Assembly (NCBI GenBank): GCA_033060915.1
Contig: CM065377.1
Location: 54,480,183-54,544,182, forward strand
Source: Euryodendron excelsum
Taxonomy: Eukaryota > Streptophyta > Magnoliopsida > Ericales > Pentaphylacaceae
DNA length: 64,000 nt
Reading direction: 5' to 3'
In this document: in pieces, positions 25,229 to 39,569 of the stretch
How the letters are laid out: every line of letters starts with the position of its first letter
Position numbering within the stretch: position 1 is the stretch's first letter
Program-made: the position numbers and the translations under genes
The notes under the pieces: generated by a model
Seen by the model: the letters and a program-made list of their open reading frames with translations, nothing else
What the model was told of the DNA's origin: nothing
The model's database searches: none

Positions 25229-25427
25229 ATTCTCTCTCTCTCTCTCAAACTTCTAAGCTCTTTCACGAACTCCAAGTAATTGTTTCAGACCTTACTCTTA
25301 CAGACAGACAGACAGACAGACAACGACGTGTTTGGAGTCTTCACTCTCTCTCTCTCCTTCTTGATTTCGAACCAGCAGAGACCGTAAAACTCGTCAAACG
25401 CACAGAGAGAGAGAGAGAGAGAGAGAG
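25229..25427 (+). promoter_or_regulatory. CT/CAGA/GA repeats in the likely 5' UTR
   Basis: Three short microsatellites lie just upstream of the start codon at 25450: CT units at about 25229-25246, (CAGA)n at about 25300-25321, and GA units at about 25403-25427. GA/CT tracts near plant start sites are known binding places of BPC/GAGA-binding proteins. A role here is inference. Confidence 0.5.
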
Positions 25428-25449
25428 CTCAACTGGGTTTTGAGCAACA

Positions 25450-28400
25450 ATGGTTGCTGGGAAGGTCAAAGTGGCGGCGGGTCTTCAAAAATCGCCAGTG
25501 AATCCCAAACCAGACTCATCCCCAAAGCTACCATTGCCTTCACCTAGCTCAGGCAAGGTTCCACAGAAGGGTGCCGTGTTCTCACGCTCGTTCGGCGTCT
25601 ACTTCCCACGCGCCTCCGCCCAAGTCCAGCCTCGTCCGCCGGACGTGACGGAGCTCCTCCGCCTGGTCGAAGAGTTGCGCGAGAGGGAGTCCCGCTTGAA
25701 GACCGAACTCCTCGAACAAAAGCTCCTCAGAGAGTCCGTAGCCATTCTACCAATCCTCGAAAACGAGATCGCTTCTAAAGACACAGAAATTGAGCGAAAT
25801 GCGAAGAAGATCGAGTGCTTGGAGGCCGAGAACGAAAGGCTGAGACAAGCTTTGGAGATTCTCCACACAAAGACATCGGAAGAAAAGAGAGAACACGAAA
25901 AGAAAGTGAAGGCATTGGAAGTCGAGATTGCAGAGTTAAACAGAGCCCTCGTGGAAGTTACCAGAACAGAATCAAACAAATTTGGGAACAATGATCCTGC
26001 TGAGAGCGATGAGTTATCGTCGTCTCAGAAGTTTCAGGGGCTGATTGATGTGTCTGTGAAGTCGAATCTGATTAAGAACTTGAAAAAAGGATTGAAAGCG
26101 TCCCATTATGGCGTAAACCATGAAAACAAGAATAATGAGGTTGTGGAGCTGAAGAGAGATGAGGTCGTTGGATTTGAGCGACCGAGACATTCTCGCTGTA
26201 ACTCTGAAGAAATTGCTGAGACTTCTGAGTCTGCTACATTGAGATCTCGAGCCCCAAGGGTTCCGAAACCTCCGCCGAGGCCGTCGTCGTCTTTCTCGGC
26301 TTTATCATCGCCGTCATTGTCGTCTTCTTCATCGTCGTCTTACGGCTCATTGAGTGTTGCAGCGGATAGAGCGTTAACGGAGCAGCAACCGGCTATTCCA
26401 CCGCAGGTAAAATCAGTGCCTCCGCCTCCACCTCCACCGTTGAAGGCTGCGCCAGCGCCTCCTCCTCCTCCCCCACTTCCGGCGAAGGGGATGAAGCCTG
26501 CGCCGACGAAGGTGAGGAGAGTGCCGGAGGTGGTGGAATTCTACCACTCGCTGATGCGGAGGGACTCCCGGCGGGAACCCGGAGGCGGACCCGCCGATGC
26601 TCCACCGGCCAACGCCCGCGACATGATCGGCGAAATTGAGAACCGGTCCTCACACTTGCTCGCCGTAAGTTATCCTTACGGTCACCCTTTTCCTGTTATT
26701 TACGATATTGCCACTTACTTTATGTCTCTGTGTCCGTGACAAGTGACTACTCTTGGTGCTAATTGCCTAGTTGTACCCCTATACGTTCCTTTGCAATATA
26801 AGACAATGTTTAGATACGAAATGATGATGAAACCAAGGGGCAATTTCGACATTTCAGACAAATAATATATATATATATATATTTAATGATTACGTTCTTG
26901 GCTCGAGGTCAGTTAAGTCGGGCAAGATTTTGGTGAAGTTTGTCATTTGACAGAATTTAATTGTAGCTTTTGGTACTTCGGTTGTATATTGTATTTACGC
27001 TTTACAAATTTGACCGAAAATAAGATGATCGAAAAATAATCACATAATTACAGTTTGATCTTACCGGCAAAGTGAATGGAGTAATAACAAATTTGAAAAA
27101 ATGACAAAGGAGAAACCTTTATTTTAACGTAAAAGCATAAAATTGAAAGGACAAAATTATTTTTTGTTTTTGGGGTTAAGTTTAAATTATAGGAAGAATA
27201 TCTATTTACTTTTAAATCATAGGTTCATCTTATTTTCGCTCAAATCATAATAAGGTAAAATGTAATTATCCCATTATAGTAATTTGGTTCCGGTTTCATT
27301 TTATGTAAATCACCAAGATCACGCGTGTCAAATTGATTTTGAGAATTTTTTCTGTTTTTGGAAGCAGATGTTTTCTGGTTTCATTTTCTGGATATCGCTG
27401 TTTAGTAAACTAATTCCAAAAATTGATTCTGGAATTTTTTTTTAAAACACCCAATTTTAGAAAACAGAAAAGATTGTTTTTGAGTTCTAAAAAATAAAAA
27501 TTCATACGATAATGAGTGTTTTCAAAGTTTTCAATGTTATTTTTCTTTTGGAAATAGAAAAACGAAAAATGAAAATTTTGGAAACTGTACCAACCATAAG
27601 CAGCTTCTGATAATTCTTCGTTTGATATGTAATTACAGATCAAGACAGATGTAGAGACACAGGGCGATTTCATTAGGTTTTTGATCAAAGAAGTTGAGAA
27701 TGCTGCATTTACAGACATTGAAGATGTTGTGCTATTTGTGAAATGGCTTGACGATGAGCTCTCTTACCTGGTACATTAATGAAAACCAGTTAATTATTGT
27801 CCCTTTTCGAGCTCACTGAATGTAGAATTTTGCATAATAGTTTTATTCATCGGTTTAATAATTTGTTTCTTCAGGTTGATGAAAGGGCAGTTCTGAAGCA
27901 CTTTGATTGGCCTGAGCGAAAGGCTGATGCATTGCGGGAAGCTGCATTTGGGTATTGTGATCTCAAGAAACTTGTATCTGAGGCATCATCGTTTCGCGAC
28001 AATCACCGCCAGCCTTGTTCTCCTGCTCTCAAGAAAATGCAGGCCTTGTTTGAAAAGTAGGAGAGTTTATTATCTGTAACTATATCATTGTTAATTAGAG
28101 ATCTTCGATGAAATTTGAGATTAATTTATTCATTTTGTATGCATTTCCTAATTTGACAGTTGTTTTGATTAATACAGATTAGAGCATGGTGTTTACAATC
28201 TTTCGCGAATGAGAGAATCATCTACCAAGCGATATAATGTATTTCATATTCCAACAGATTGGATGCTTGATACCGGATATGTAAGTCAGGTACCTTGCTC
28301 AAAAGTTTTTTCTTACATAAGCCCAGATGCATTTAACTATATGTATTCATTGGCAAGTGTCTTTTTTGTTTTGGTTGTTGAACATGGATTGGCAAGTGTT

Positions 28401-29967
28401 AAATGACTCATTTGGTATCAGGGATACTTACAAAAATCACCATGGGCAAACCACTTTTCGCAAATTAAGTGGTATATTTCAGGTGGTCCCTGTTGGGGCA
28501 ATGGAAATTGTAGTAGGAAGCTTCTTTCGACCATTGTGTGATACTGGCTATGCATTAGAACACTACCACCATGGTTTTCTGGCACGCATTTTCACTTATG
28601 CTTTGTTTGGAAGCCGGATTTATCAATGAAAAAGCAACGAAAAAAGGAAAAGTGATGAAAAAGAGAACAAAATGAAAGAGGATTTTTGCTCTCTTTTGCT
28701 TCACACTAAAGGGTCAATACTCAAATAGTTTGTACGGTGTGGTGGTCTTTTTCTTGGTGCAAGCATCTGGCAAATGAGTGCAATGGCTGACTTCCAATGC
28801 TAGCTGTGGTCATCTCTTGATCTCTGCTCTGCTGTCTTTGCTGCCTTTGGACTTGCTGTAGATTGTGGTAGATGAAGCTCCTTGGTTTGGTGTCCCTGTC
28901 CTGTCCAGTGTTTTGTGTCTTTCTCTTGCCCTTGTGCTTTGCATGTAACAAAATACACACACACATATTAGTGATGCTATACATTATCTAATTTGTCAAT
29001 CCAATTTTTCACCCACAAGACATAATGCAGTGGAGCTCATATCAATAAATGCATGTGGGACCTACAATGCAATGGAGCCCATATAGGTTCCTCGGATTTG
29101 TGTTTTCAATTCTTATCCAACCCGCATAAAATACATTTACACTGAGATATGATAAAAACCCTACTTTGAACAATAAGTTTGCCTTAACCGGATTTTTTAC
29201 TCCCGCATGTTTGTCCCATCAGTAAGTACTTGGTGAAGTGATGAAAATTAAGGGACAAATATTGTTACAAGTATGTGGTCCTCAATTTACTGATTTTACG
29301 TCAATTCAGGTAGGGAGAGTATTTGACCTATAGTACATGTATCCATGACCTTATTGAGGTCCTTTGTTGTATCCTTGCATCTTCAAGCTGTATGTACCTC
29401 CTTTTTTAATGGTCTACATTCTTGCAGATTAAGCTGGCTTCTGTGAAATTAGCCATGAAGCACATGAGGAGGGTATCTGCGGAACTCGAAATAGTTGATG
29501 GTGGTCCTGAGGAAGAAGAGCTGATAGTTCAAGGTGTAAGGTTTGCCTTCCGAGTTCATCAGGTATTAATTTTTCATATGTCAAGCAATTATGATGCTCT
29601 TACGGTATGGTTGGTTCCTGGATTTATCAAGGGAAAAGAAAAAGTAGAGGAAAAAGAGAATGATGCCAAATTCTTACTTATTTATTTTTTTATGTTATTT
29701 TACCCTCCACTTTATCCACTTTATCTCACGAGCAACAGTAATGTCATATCTGTTTTTATTTTTTTCCCCTCAACCAATCCGGGATCCAAACAACGCGTTA
29801 GCAAAGTTAGTTTATTTATTGAGATATATGGGTTCTTGTAGTTTGCTGGTGGATTTGATGTGGAATCGATGAAAGCGTTCCAGGAACTGAGAGACAAAGC
29901 AGGATCGTGCCATATACAGTGCCAAAATCAACAACAGAAATTTGTATGCAGGTCCACGGCTTGCTAG
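25450..29967 (+). CDS. CHUP1/IPGA1-like coiled-coil proline-rich protein, 6 exons
   Basis: Exons 25450-26664, 27639-27770, 27875-28056, 28178-28289, 29428-29562 and 29842-29967 join in frame, all with GT-AG borders, to give 633 residues. Layout: basic Ser/Pro-rich N-terminus with a conserved SRSFGVYFPR motif (~45-54); a long heptad-rich coiled coil (~65-172); a Ser-rich stretch (~277-300); polyproline blocks (~324-343, PPPPPPPLKAAPAPPPPPPLP-like); then the conserved CHUP1-family C-terminal domain from VVEFYHSLMRRDSR (~361) through FVKWLDDELSYL, HFDWPERKADALREAAFGY and IKLASVKLAMKHMRRVSAEL. CHUP1 links chloroplasts to actin. The nearest relative I recognise is Arabidopsis IPGA1, a microtubule-associated regulator of anisotropic petal cell growth. 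No plastid-membrane N-terminal anchor of CHUP1 type is seen, which favours the IPGA1 branch. Confidence 0.93.
29603..29797. mobile_element. Tourist-like MITE in intron 5 of the IPGA1-like gene
   Basis: A 195-bp element with a 3-bp duplication TTA at 29600-29602 and 29798-29800. The left end CGGTATGGTTGGTTCCTGGA and right end GGGATCCAAACAACGCG are inverted relatives. A purine-rich left arm and a pyrimidine-rich right arm can pair. TTA/TAA duplications with 'tgtttggnnc'-like ends are typical of PIF/Harbinger-mobilised Tourist MITEs. Confidence 0.75.
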
Positions 29968-31634
29968 TGTCTGTAGCAAACTCAGCTTCAGAATTGCTAC
30001 CAGTTTTTTGTTGTAAAGATGTTAGACAACGTTGGTGAATACAATGGCAGCTACCATTTCGATCGCATTCAAATTTATTCACGAGTTGGTAGTGTAGGCA
30101 CTTTGACTTGCTCCCCAATTTCCTGATAAAACTATATATATATATATATATATGGAACCTATGAATAGAAAGTTGACAAACATAACTCAGATAAACAATT
30201 TCAACGGGGAACGACTTTGGTACTGAGAGGGTATTCGTACTTAGACTGATCACAGTTATTGCTTAATGTGATAATAATGATCACAAAATGTTTTTGGTTT
30301 TTCTGATTGGATGAAGTCTTCCTAAAGCAGGTTATTGACAAAAGCACATTAGTTTTCGCTCTTTCAATCCCAACCCTGTGCCGAACTGTATCTAGTGCAG
30401 AAAGAATTGATGTCGGTTTAATTAGACATCAAATTGTTAAAAATGCCTTTAACAGTGCAATCTCGTTGAGCTTGCTTCCATTTGGTGAAACCATCATTGT
30501 GGCCCAAGAATGTGAATCCAAGGTTAGTGTAGCAAGAAACAAAAGCAGCAGTCTGACCAAAAAAAAAAACAAAAGCAGCAGGAAACTAATGTAAGGGGGA
30601 GTAGTGGATGCTCTAAATGGTATCAAAACTGCACTTCTCTGTAAATCATCCTGCTGTCAATCTCCTTGTAACAGCTTGCTAAGGAAGGTTGGGCATTTGT
30701 TAATTGTATGGGAAGAGAGAGACATTTCTTTCATTAGAGCTCTCGCTCTCTCTCTTTCTCAAACCCATATTAAGAGATCTATCACGTGAAGATTTTCTCA
30801 ACTGTGTTGGAGTAGAATTTCTAGCATGAATTTTGGAGAGTAACGAGGGTTTGTTTGTAAAGAGAAGCAAAATCCCTTGGCTTTGGAAAAATTATTGAGG
30901 AGTACTATGTCACATTTACTTCACTTTTCACAAATACACGGAGTTCTATTTATTAGGTGTGTCTGTTAAGTGTGCTTTAACTTATTTATTATATTTGTAA
31001 GAGAAGAAACAAGAGTAATGTAATATTTCAAGAGCATTGAATAATTTTTTAAGACTTTGGAAAGAAAATTACGTAAGTTAACATAATTTTAAAATGTTAA
31101 GAGGTCTGCCTGTATTTTGCTAAATGTTCAAGGGGATGTGAGTGTAAATTTCCAAAATAATTAAATAGCATTGGTTAAAGTAAAGTGTAATGCTCAGAGT
31201 TATTGACATTTTTTACTCGATTTTCATCACTAATAAACACTAAGTGATAGCTCCATATTATTCACTGCACGTAAAATTTACTTGTCTGATAAAACTTTTG
31301 TAAAAATGCTAAGGGTCCGTCTAGAAGTGCTGTCAGTTTTTGTTTTTTGTTATATGTTTTTATTTTCTGTTTTTTATGATCTAATGATGGCATTTATAAG
31401 TTATCGTTCTGCTAAAAGAACTATATCAATGTTTTAAAATTAAAAAATATATCTATTTTAGTATTTTTTTATATTTTTATTTTTAAAAAAATAAAAAACA
31501 AAAACAAACGCAGTCGACCCCACTTTTCCAAAATGTAACCAAAATGGGCGAGGGGCCACTCAAGCGGACTCGACCCCTGCTAAATTGAAGAAGAGGGGAA
31601 AAAAAAAAAACAAAAAACCAAAGCAAAAAGAGCG
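29968..31634. other. Intergenic between the IPGA1-like and Lin0512 genes
   Basis: The left part is the 3' UTR of the upstream gene and carries a TA tract at about 30132-30153. An open frame at 30307-30594 has no recognisable domain and ends in a Lys/Ser-rich stretch; I do not call it a gene. The right part is the promoter region of the Lin0512 gene, with an A/T-rich foldback-like segment at about 31312-31510. Confidence 0.5.
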
Positions 31635-33806
31635 ATGACATCCTGCTTCGTCTTGAATTCTCCATTCCTTTGTTCTTCTTCTACTATCAGCAGAAGCCAC
31701 AATCGTACCACCAACAGTGATCCATACTCAAACCCACTTCTCCATTTCACGAATCGATCCACCCTCCAGTCTCCTCGGTTTTCTCGCCCAATGATCACTG
31801 CAACAAAAGCAACAGCAACAGCAACAACATCCATGGCCGCCGAGCAGAGCTGGAACACTGTGGACGGTGATCCCAATGCTTCCATGACGCTCTTGTTCGT
31901 AGAAATGGGTGTCGGCTATGATCAACATGGGTATGTAAATATCTTGGTTAGTATATTTTGCAGCTTCAGAAATAGTGGTCCTTATGTATTTGTTGAAATG
32001 CTCAAACAGGCAAGATGTGACAGCGGCAGCAATGCGAGCTTGCAGGGACGCCATCTCTTCCAATTCAATTCCCGCCTTTCGAAGAGGTATTCCTTCTTGC
32101 TTTATTGGGTTTCTCCGTCTATCTATACGCGATGCAAGAACATATAAACCCGTATATATATGTATGCATCTATCTTGTTCGAGGAAAGGTACAAAATAAG
32201 AAGAGAAATTTCGAGAGGTTCTGGAAGTTGCAATTTTTATTTACTGGAATGGCTAATAAGGATTTGTGTTCGCTAAACCACTCAAGGAGTGTTGTTAATT
32301 TCGCCTTTTCTTGAGATTCAATACCAAATTTGTGTCGCCTTCTATCATTTATTTTAATGAATGCACAGGTTAGCATATCTGTGGGCTCGGGGTAGTGATA
32401 CATGGCAGAGCCTTTAATGGGAATCTTAGGTTGTCCCACAATCAGGTTAGGTCTGCTAAGGCTTTATTTTGTTGGGTTTATGCTTAAAAAGGAAAGAATA
32501 GAATGTAAGGGTGGAATATAGTTCATAGTGGTACCGGTTTTGGGCTGTTTTGGGTGTAGAACAAAAAGCTTAGGGGTTGCTGGATTTTACTTTTTAGAGG
32601 AATGTGCTAGGAGTTAAAGCTAATTGGTAATTAATGTTTTAGGATGATAGCTGAGATTTTGTGAATTAAATTGTGGTGAAAAGAAGGCTGGTCCTGGCTG
32701 TTATATACATTTTTAAACCATTTAGAAAATATATGATTGGTGTTGTGTAACAACACGATATTAAATACAAGAATTTTGTAAAATCCTTTTAAGGACCAAG
32801 AAGAACGGATTCTTACTTTGTTTAGGATCCACATGACTGTTCTTATCTTTTATCTATTAGGCTTTGCAGGATCTTCACTTCATCTTTTCCTTTATTTATT
32901 TATCTTTTATGTGTTCAAGTGTGCGTGCGTGCGTGCGAATACATGCATGTGGACTTTTATAGGTTTTTGAGGGGTTACAATTTTTCCTTTGACGTGGAAA
33001 TGATGAGTTACTGTTATAATGCATATTTGGCACAGGGTCCATACCTGGTGTTACGTTTGAGCAGATGAAACTAAAGATTAAGCTGGGAGTTCCTGGATCC
33101 CTCCAACAATTCCTAGACATTGACAAGGTCAAATCTGTCTTTCCATAGTAAGTATTTATACACTTGGATGTGTCAGTTACAATTCTAGATTTTGTGAATC
33201 CTTTACTAAATAAGACATCGTATTTGATTTTGTTAGACCGATAAGCCATTTCAAGGAAAGGCCATTTTATAATCCTACACATAATAGCAGTCTAGAGTCA
33301 GAATCTCTTTGATTGGCATAAATCATATATTCCAGCACCTTCGGTCCTTTGCCCCGAACTTTTAGTTGGAGGCAAATGATTATTCTTGTAAATGATGTGA
33401 CTAACTTGCATCCAGTGATTTGTTGTCATAGCCTTTTTTGTCGTCATCATTTTAGCCTGTAAATAATTTTTAGTTAATAACCAGCCATGTGTGTAAGAAA
33501 CTGGAGAAACTTTGGCTAATCTTTGGACTTGACTGGTTTATTTTTCTGCACATATTGCAATTCACAGTTTTGCTGAGATCTTAAAAAAGAAGGATTCCTG
33601 CAGCATTGCTTGCTTACTCCCATATTTCTTTTTGTCATTTATTTGGTTTTGTGTTCTTTTTTTCTCTTAATGGCAGTGGGAAAATTGTGAATTTTGAAGT
33701 TGTGGATGGTGGACTGATATGCTCAAGTGGTGTGCATGTGGAAGAAATGGGAGATAAGAACGATGATTGTTACATAGTGAATGCAGCCATTTATGTTGGT
33801 TACTAG
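31635..33806 (+). CDS. Lin0512-family protein (TIGR02058), 4 exons
   Basis: Exons 31635-31930, 32010-32086, 33036-33147 and 33677-33806 join in frame into 204 residues, with GT-AG borders throughout. The first ~80 residues are rich in Ser, Thr, Asn and Arg with few acidic residues, which looks like a plastid transit peptide. The conserved domain follows: MTLLFVEMGVGYDQHGQDVT, MRACRDAISSNSIPAFRRG, a GVPGSLQQF segment, and the C-terminal GLICSSGVHVEEMG and IVNAAIYVGY. The family is small and shared by bacteria and plants; its biochemical role is not known to me. Alternative starts at Met 53 and Met 67 would give shorter, non-targeted forms. The gene converges on the TBL gene. Confidence 0.9.
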
Positions 33807-35747
33807 ATTCTTGTTTAATTTTTGCTCGCTGTGTTTTTGTGGGTTAGTTTTCTCCTCTTCATCCACTGAACAAGAAATCTCTATTGGTTCTCTTTCAATT
33901 TCCAGTCAATGGTCAGCAGTGCAATAAGTAGATCATTGTTGACATTCTATTATGGTTATTGTTTTAAATTTTTTTTTGGATGAAATTTCTTTTAGTGGTC
34001 ATTGCAGTCTTCATCTCTAGATATGGGTTAGTGAGTAGACAGTCAACAACTGAACCAGAAACCTTTGATTTATCTTACAGTGATAATGAAGGTGTTTTTA
34101 AAATTTATTTTTTCTTTCTATTTTCATTTCATTTTTTCCATTTTCCTTAGTTTAATATTCTTCTTTTGGGCACTTGCTTGGTTGACTTGATACTTATTTG
34201 AACTATTGATATGAGGATTCTCGATTGGACCTAAATAAACAGCGGATAGTTTGGAGACCATTTGGAGGTGAAATTGTCTTCAGTTTGTTTGGGGGCATTT
34301 GTAGTGTTGTGTTTTCACTTTTTACAGTACGATTTTGGTTGGCATGCATCTTGTCTTGCTCGTATAATTTATGTCCGGATTCCTATATTTTTTTGCTTTG
34401 TCTTCACATTTATTCTTCTGAATGCCTTCTCTGGTTTTGAGTGGGACTATATATTATATTCAGTGTGAATGGAATTATTATTTATCACTTGGACCCACGT
34501 TGTTTGTTTGTAGTTTCTCAGTTGTTGTCACCAGAGAAACATTGAATGCTTCTGTTGAGTATGCTTCCTCTTCTTTGTCATCATCCACTCGGTTGTAAAT
34601 AATGAGTTAATAAGACCATGATTAATGCACTTGGGAGTTTCACCTTTCATTTCCAGTGACAAGCTTCATTTGTTTGTTAGTTTCTCTCTTTTGCTTCAAG
34701 CTATAAACTGGCAGAAGGTTCTAATGCCTCCCATTGGTGCTGAATGTGATTTCCACATTATTACCTTTCAGATTGTACATTATTCTTTAATTGGCTGAAG
34801 AATTTTATTGTGATTTTTTTGGTCTTGTGGATAGTGAATCACGAAATAGTTTTTCTCGCTGCATTTAAATGAGTGATTTCTTGTGCTGGTTAAAATTAAG
34901 TCTTAGAAAGTAAAAATGAATTTCTGTAATTGGCCTTTTCAGTGATTATTCCAGTAGCTTCATGTACTAAGCTGAATATAAATAATATCTTAGATGCAAC
35001 ATGAGAATAATTACCAGGGGACAGCATGAACTCCCGCTAACATCTTTTATTTCCTACGTAACTGTAGAGGCTTAGCTTAAATTACCCACCTATCGAACAT
35101 ATTTTAAAAAAATGTGAAGAAAACTCATCTAGTTTCAGGACAAACTCCAAAACACTGAAATTCTATTCCTCAATTGTGAACTCATAATTTATATAGCATC
35201 GGAACATTAAACGTTAAGAATGCAGTTTATCTTGTAATCCAATCTCGAGAAACTTTATTCCACTTAAATAAATTAGTTTAATTAAACTGATATCTGACAT
35301 TCACAGAAGGTGGTAATATCTTAAAAATGATGTAATCTGAATCTAAAATTAACTAGAAAGCACTTTAGCTTACATGTTATGGGTTCCAAACTATTCAAAA
35401 TATTTCATGTTCTTCTGCTTCAATTGTTCAACAGTTCTTGGAATAGCCAATGCTTAAACAAAATGATACAGGCAATGCTAATACTTCAGAAAGATTGCTT
35501 TAAAGCATAAAGTTTTGGTGAGGAGCTTTTATGAAGATAATCAACTATTAGGAGATTCCCTTGGATTGATTTTCTATTTGCTTTTCTATATATCCAAGAC
35601 ATTTGAATTGCAGCATTCTTGTCTCTAAAAGAATCATTAACTTTACAATTTGATTCTTGTCCATATTATTATGTGATGCTTAGCACCACCATAAACAAAC
35701 AACTAATGACTTTAGATAGGAAACAATTGCTTCTATTCTTCAATTTT
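33807..35747. other. Convergent intergenic region (two 3' ends)
   Basis: This lies between the stop codons of the Lin0512 gene (plus) and the TBL gene (minus), so both 3' UTRs and polyadenylation sites belong here. The base composition of 33.8-34.9 kb is T-rich and unremarkable. No open frame has a recognisable domain. Confidence 0.5.
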
Positions 35748-38700
35748 TCAGATGATAAGAGCTGCATATAGGAGCTGGTTCCAAGTATCAGGCACCCCAG
35801 AAAGGCACCAATGGCTGCAGTCGATGCCCGAGTGCCCGCCGCTGTAACCCTCCGGGTGAGCATCTTTCCTTAACTGTGAAAGTTTAGTAATGTCTAGCAG
35901 ATAGACTGGCTTCTGCATTGTACTCAGCACTTTGTTTACAACAATGGCAGCTGGAGGTGTGCCTGCCGGGTAAGCCGACCCAGTGAGTGGTAGTTGCTCT
36001 CCTTTGCAGTTCTTTGATCCTGAATTCCAGTCCTTCCCCCTGGTTTCATCGACAAATACACATTTGTTTGTTAACTGCTTACAGCTTGTTTGGAACTTGG
36101 GGGAGGGATGGGTAGGGAAGAGAAAATTTTAAAATTTTTTTTGGGGGGGGAGGAAGAGAAAATATAAAAATTTTTCCTCCCTTTTCCCTTTTCTTATTTG
36201 ATTCTACCTATAAGAGAGGAAGGGAAGGGAAGGGAAGGAAAAATTTCAAATCACTATTTCTTGCTTTCTCTATCTTGTTCCCTTTTATTTTTCTTTACCA
36301 AACTAAATAGAAAAGGGAAAATACTTTTCAGCATTTTCTCTTTCGTTTCTTTTCCCTTCTCTCCCCCAAGTTCTAAACTGAAACGGAAACACATACTCTC
36401 TCTCTTTCTCTCTCTTCTCTCCATCCATTTTCCCTTCATTTTCTCTTCAAAATTATATATGGAATGAAAAATAATTTTTCTTCTTTTTCTCTTTTACTTC
36501 ATTTCACTTCCTTACTAAAGTTCCAAACAGGCTCTTCGAGTTGATGCCGGGTACCGAGTCCCGAACTTGGTGAGAGATCTGCGAGCGCCCCAACCACCGG
36601 GGCGCTCCCTAGTTTATGGATTCTGAAAATTTTTACTTACTTATAATGAGTGGGAGAAATGCCTTGGAAGAAGACTCTGGTTTTGGAAGGATCAATGTTT
36701 GCATCAACCCATTTGGCCCAGGTTGTCAACCCTTTCTCGAATGCCGTCAGACGGTCCATATCTTTAGATATGGTGGACCCATCTTGCACGTAGTCCCATC
36801 TGCAATGACCAAGCAAAACATACCCAAAAGAAGGAAATAAAAAAGAAACAAATATAGTGAGAAGAAAATCCCATATTATTGAAATTGGGTAATTAAAGAA
36901 TTTCAAAAGAAAATTTCTCTTTTTACAAAATTTTTATAGAGAATTATCAACCATGATTATTTGACACTAGTATTTTTATAATACAAAATTCATGTTAATA
37001 GACAACTTGTTTGAAAATAATAACTCTTAATTTAACCCAAAAGAAAATGTTATTCTTCTATAAAATTTGTATAGAAAATTTTACTAGAATAACGTGACAG
37101 TGTCATTTTTGTAATTAGGAGTTATTATGATGGGTTATTTTGTTTTAAAATGAATTATTCTTATTCAATCACATTCACATTTTAATTGTATAATATTATT
37201 CTGAACAAAATCATTCAGCATATAAATTCAGTATATTTTTATGTTTGTATAGCATTAATGTAGGTACGGTAAAAAAGAGATAAAACCTACGGTTGAGAAC
37301 TTCCTTTGTGGGTCCACCAATGCCACGTGTTGAAAATGAGCATGTCCATTCCATGCCATGCATTGCCACCTTGGATGGAGTCCAGTTTCAGTACTCGCCC
37401 AATATTTTCTCTAACTATATCTACCAAGTAAGTTGTATGATATAGGAACAATGTCACTCCATAGTCCTGCACATTTAAGGGATTGTTTGGCCCATCAGAA
37501 TCAAATGCCCCCTTTTTTATGTTTCTTTATAGCATGCTATCAATGTTCTTTGAGTTTGAAAAGTACATATAATGTATACAAACTGCACATGGAACCTTAT
37601 GTTCTCTCTCTTGATCACACTATCCAAGTGGAGCTGATTATCTGTCATGTTATGTTTAGAACTTAGATTTATTAAAAGAAAAATATATATATATATATAT
37701 ATATAAATTTAGCTTCTTTTACTTTATTTTCTTTCCCTATTTGTTTTCTTTTTTTTTTTTCCACAATTCCAAAATCCAAATATAGTCTTAAAGCGTAAAG
37801 CCCCAAATGGTTCAAGGACTTGTTTAGTTTAGACAAAGTTGATTTCTGCATGGAATTTTCATAAATAAAAAAAGAACGCTTAATTCATTAGTCACAACTT
37901 TGAAAACAAGGCATCTTGATCTTTGAAGGTGATGGGACTCAAAACAAAACGATTCATTTATATTGGTAAAGCATTTACTAAAATGAAAAAGTAGAGGCCT
38001 TCTTATATATTTCATAATTGGTTGCTTCATTTTTGATTAATTTGACATGGTTTCTTTATTTTCTATTCTTCAAACTATTTACCCAAAAAAAAAAAAAGAA
38101 AGATAGAGAGGGTTGTTGCCCCTAAAGAGCATTTTTTTTATTATCTTTTTTTGACTTTCACTTAAACAAAAAGTATGTAAAATAGCGGAGCCTTTTCTAG
38201 TTACAATTCCAAATAGAGTAACGCGTAGAAGACTTTTGATAAAAAGAAAACAAAAAATTACCTTTAACATTATTTTGATTAAGAATATTGTATAAGAATA
38301 GAATTTTCTTTTCAAAAAACAACCTCCAATGTCGAGGCAAAGAGAAAAAGCTAGAGGTCAGCTGTCAAAGATAAAGACAGGATGGAAATTTCATTTTCAT
38401 GATTTTCTTTTTGCTATCACCATGTCACGAGGTAAAATTTCTGCTATCCTATAGTATTATCTAACGGGTTGTGGTCCTTTCATTTTAACTCATAGCATTC
38501 GCAATTTTGGTTCATATTTTAAAAACTATTATTGTTACATCAATCTCGTGGAGTTCTCCGTATAAAAATTATGTGAAAATAAAATTATTTATATATATAT
38601 ATATATTGTGGACATATCACAACCAAGAAAGGTAACGAAACAATTGTAATAGTTTCACAAAAACAAAAAAAAAAAAAAAAAAAAAGAGAAGGGGGACTAT

Positions 38701-39481
38701 TGGGTGCAACAAAAGAAGAATATTGTAGCAAACAGGAAAAACAGAAAATTCCAAGAAGAAACATACAAACTTGCACTCACTCAGAGGCCGACAAAGGGCA
38801 AAGCGATAAACTGACCTCAAAGGTCACGGAAGAAAGCAAGTCCTTCTTGGCAAAGGTGGTTTTGGCATTTGGCACCGACGCGTGAACCATACACGACAAG
38901 GATTCCCACTGGTTCAGACTCAGCGAGTCACCCACAAACATAATCTTCTTTCCCTTCCATCTCATCAGGAAATCCATTCCATCAAACCTACAACAACAAC
39001 AACAAATACACCCACACCTGTTATATATATATATATATATATATGTTTGTGTATCTATTTGCAAATATGCTTACATACCAACTAACAGCCTATTTAGAAC
39101 TTGGCGAAGAGAAGAGAAGGAATGGAAATTTTTTTCTCTTGTTAATTTTATCCGGGAGAGAAAGGAAATGAAAAAGAAGGGAAAAAAAAAAAAAGATTAA
39201 GGAAAAACACACACTCTCTTTTTTTTCTTTTTCTTTTATTTTGTTTACAAAATCAAATAGAGTTGAAAAAATAAATTTTTTTTTACTCTTTTTCTTCTTT
39301 TTTTTCTTTTCTCCTTAAGTTCCAAACAAGCTCTAAGATGGAACACATATGTATGTGAGTCCGTCTATAAAAAGGGAACCAAATGCACGAGGCTCTCGTT
39401 GGGACGAGGTTTAGGAGGGTTAAATGTCGCATCTCTCCTGAGGAGAGGTTATTTCCATGTCTCCAGGATTATTCACATGCC

Positions 39482-39569
<88 letters not shown>

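Noticed and set aside
30307..30594. 95-codon open frame between the IPGA1-like and Lin0512 genes.
   Set aside because: No domain recognised, low-complexity Lys/Ser end, no splice or promoter context.
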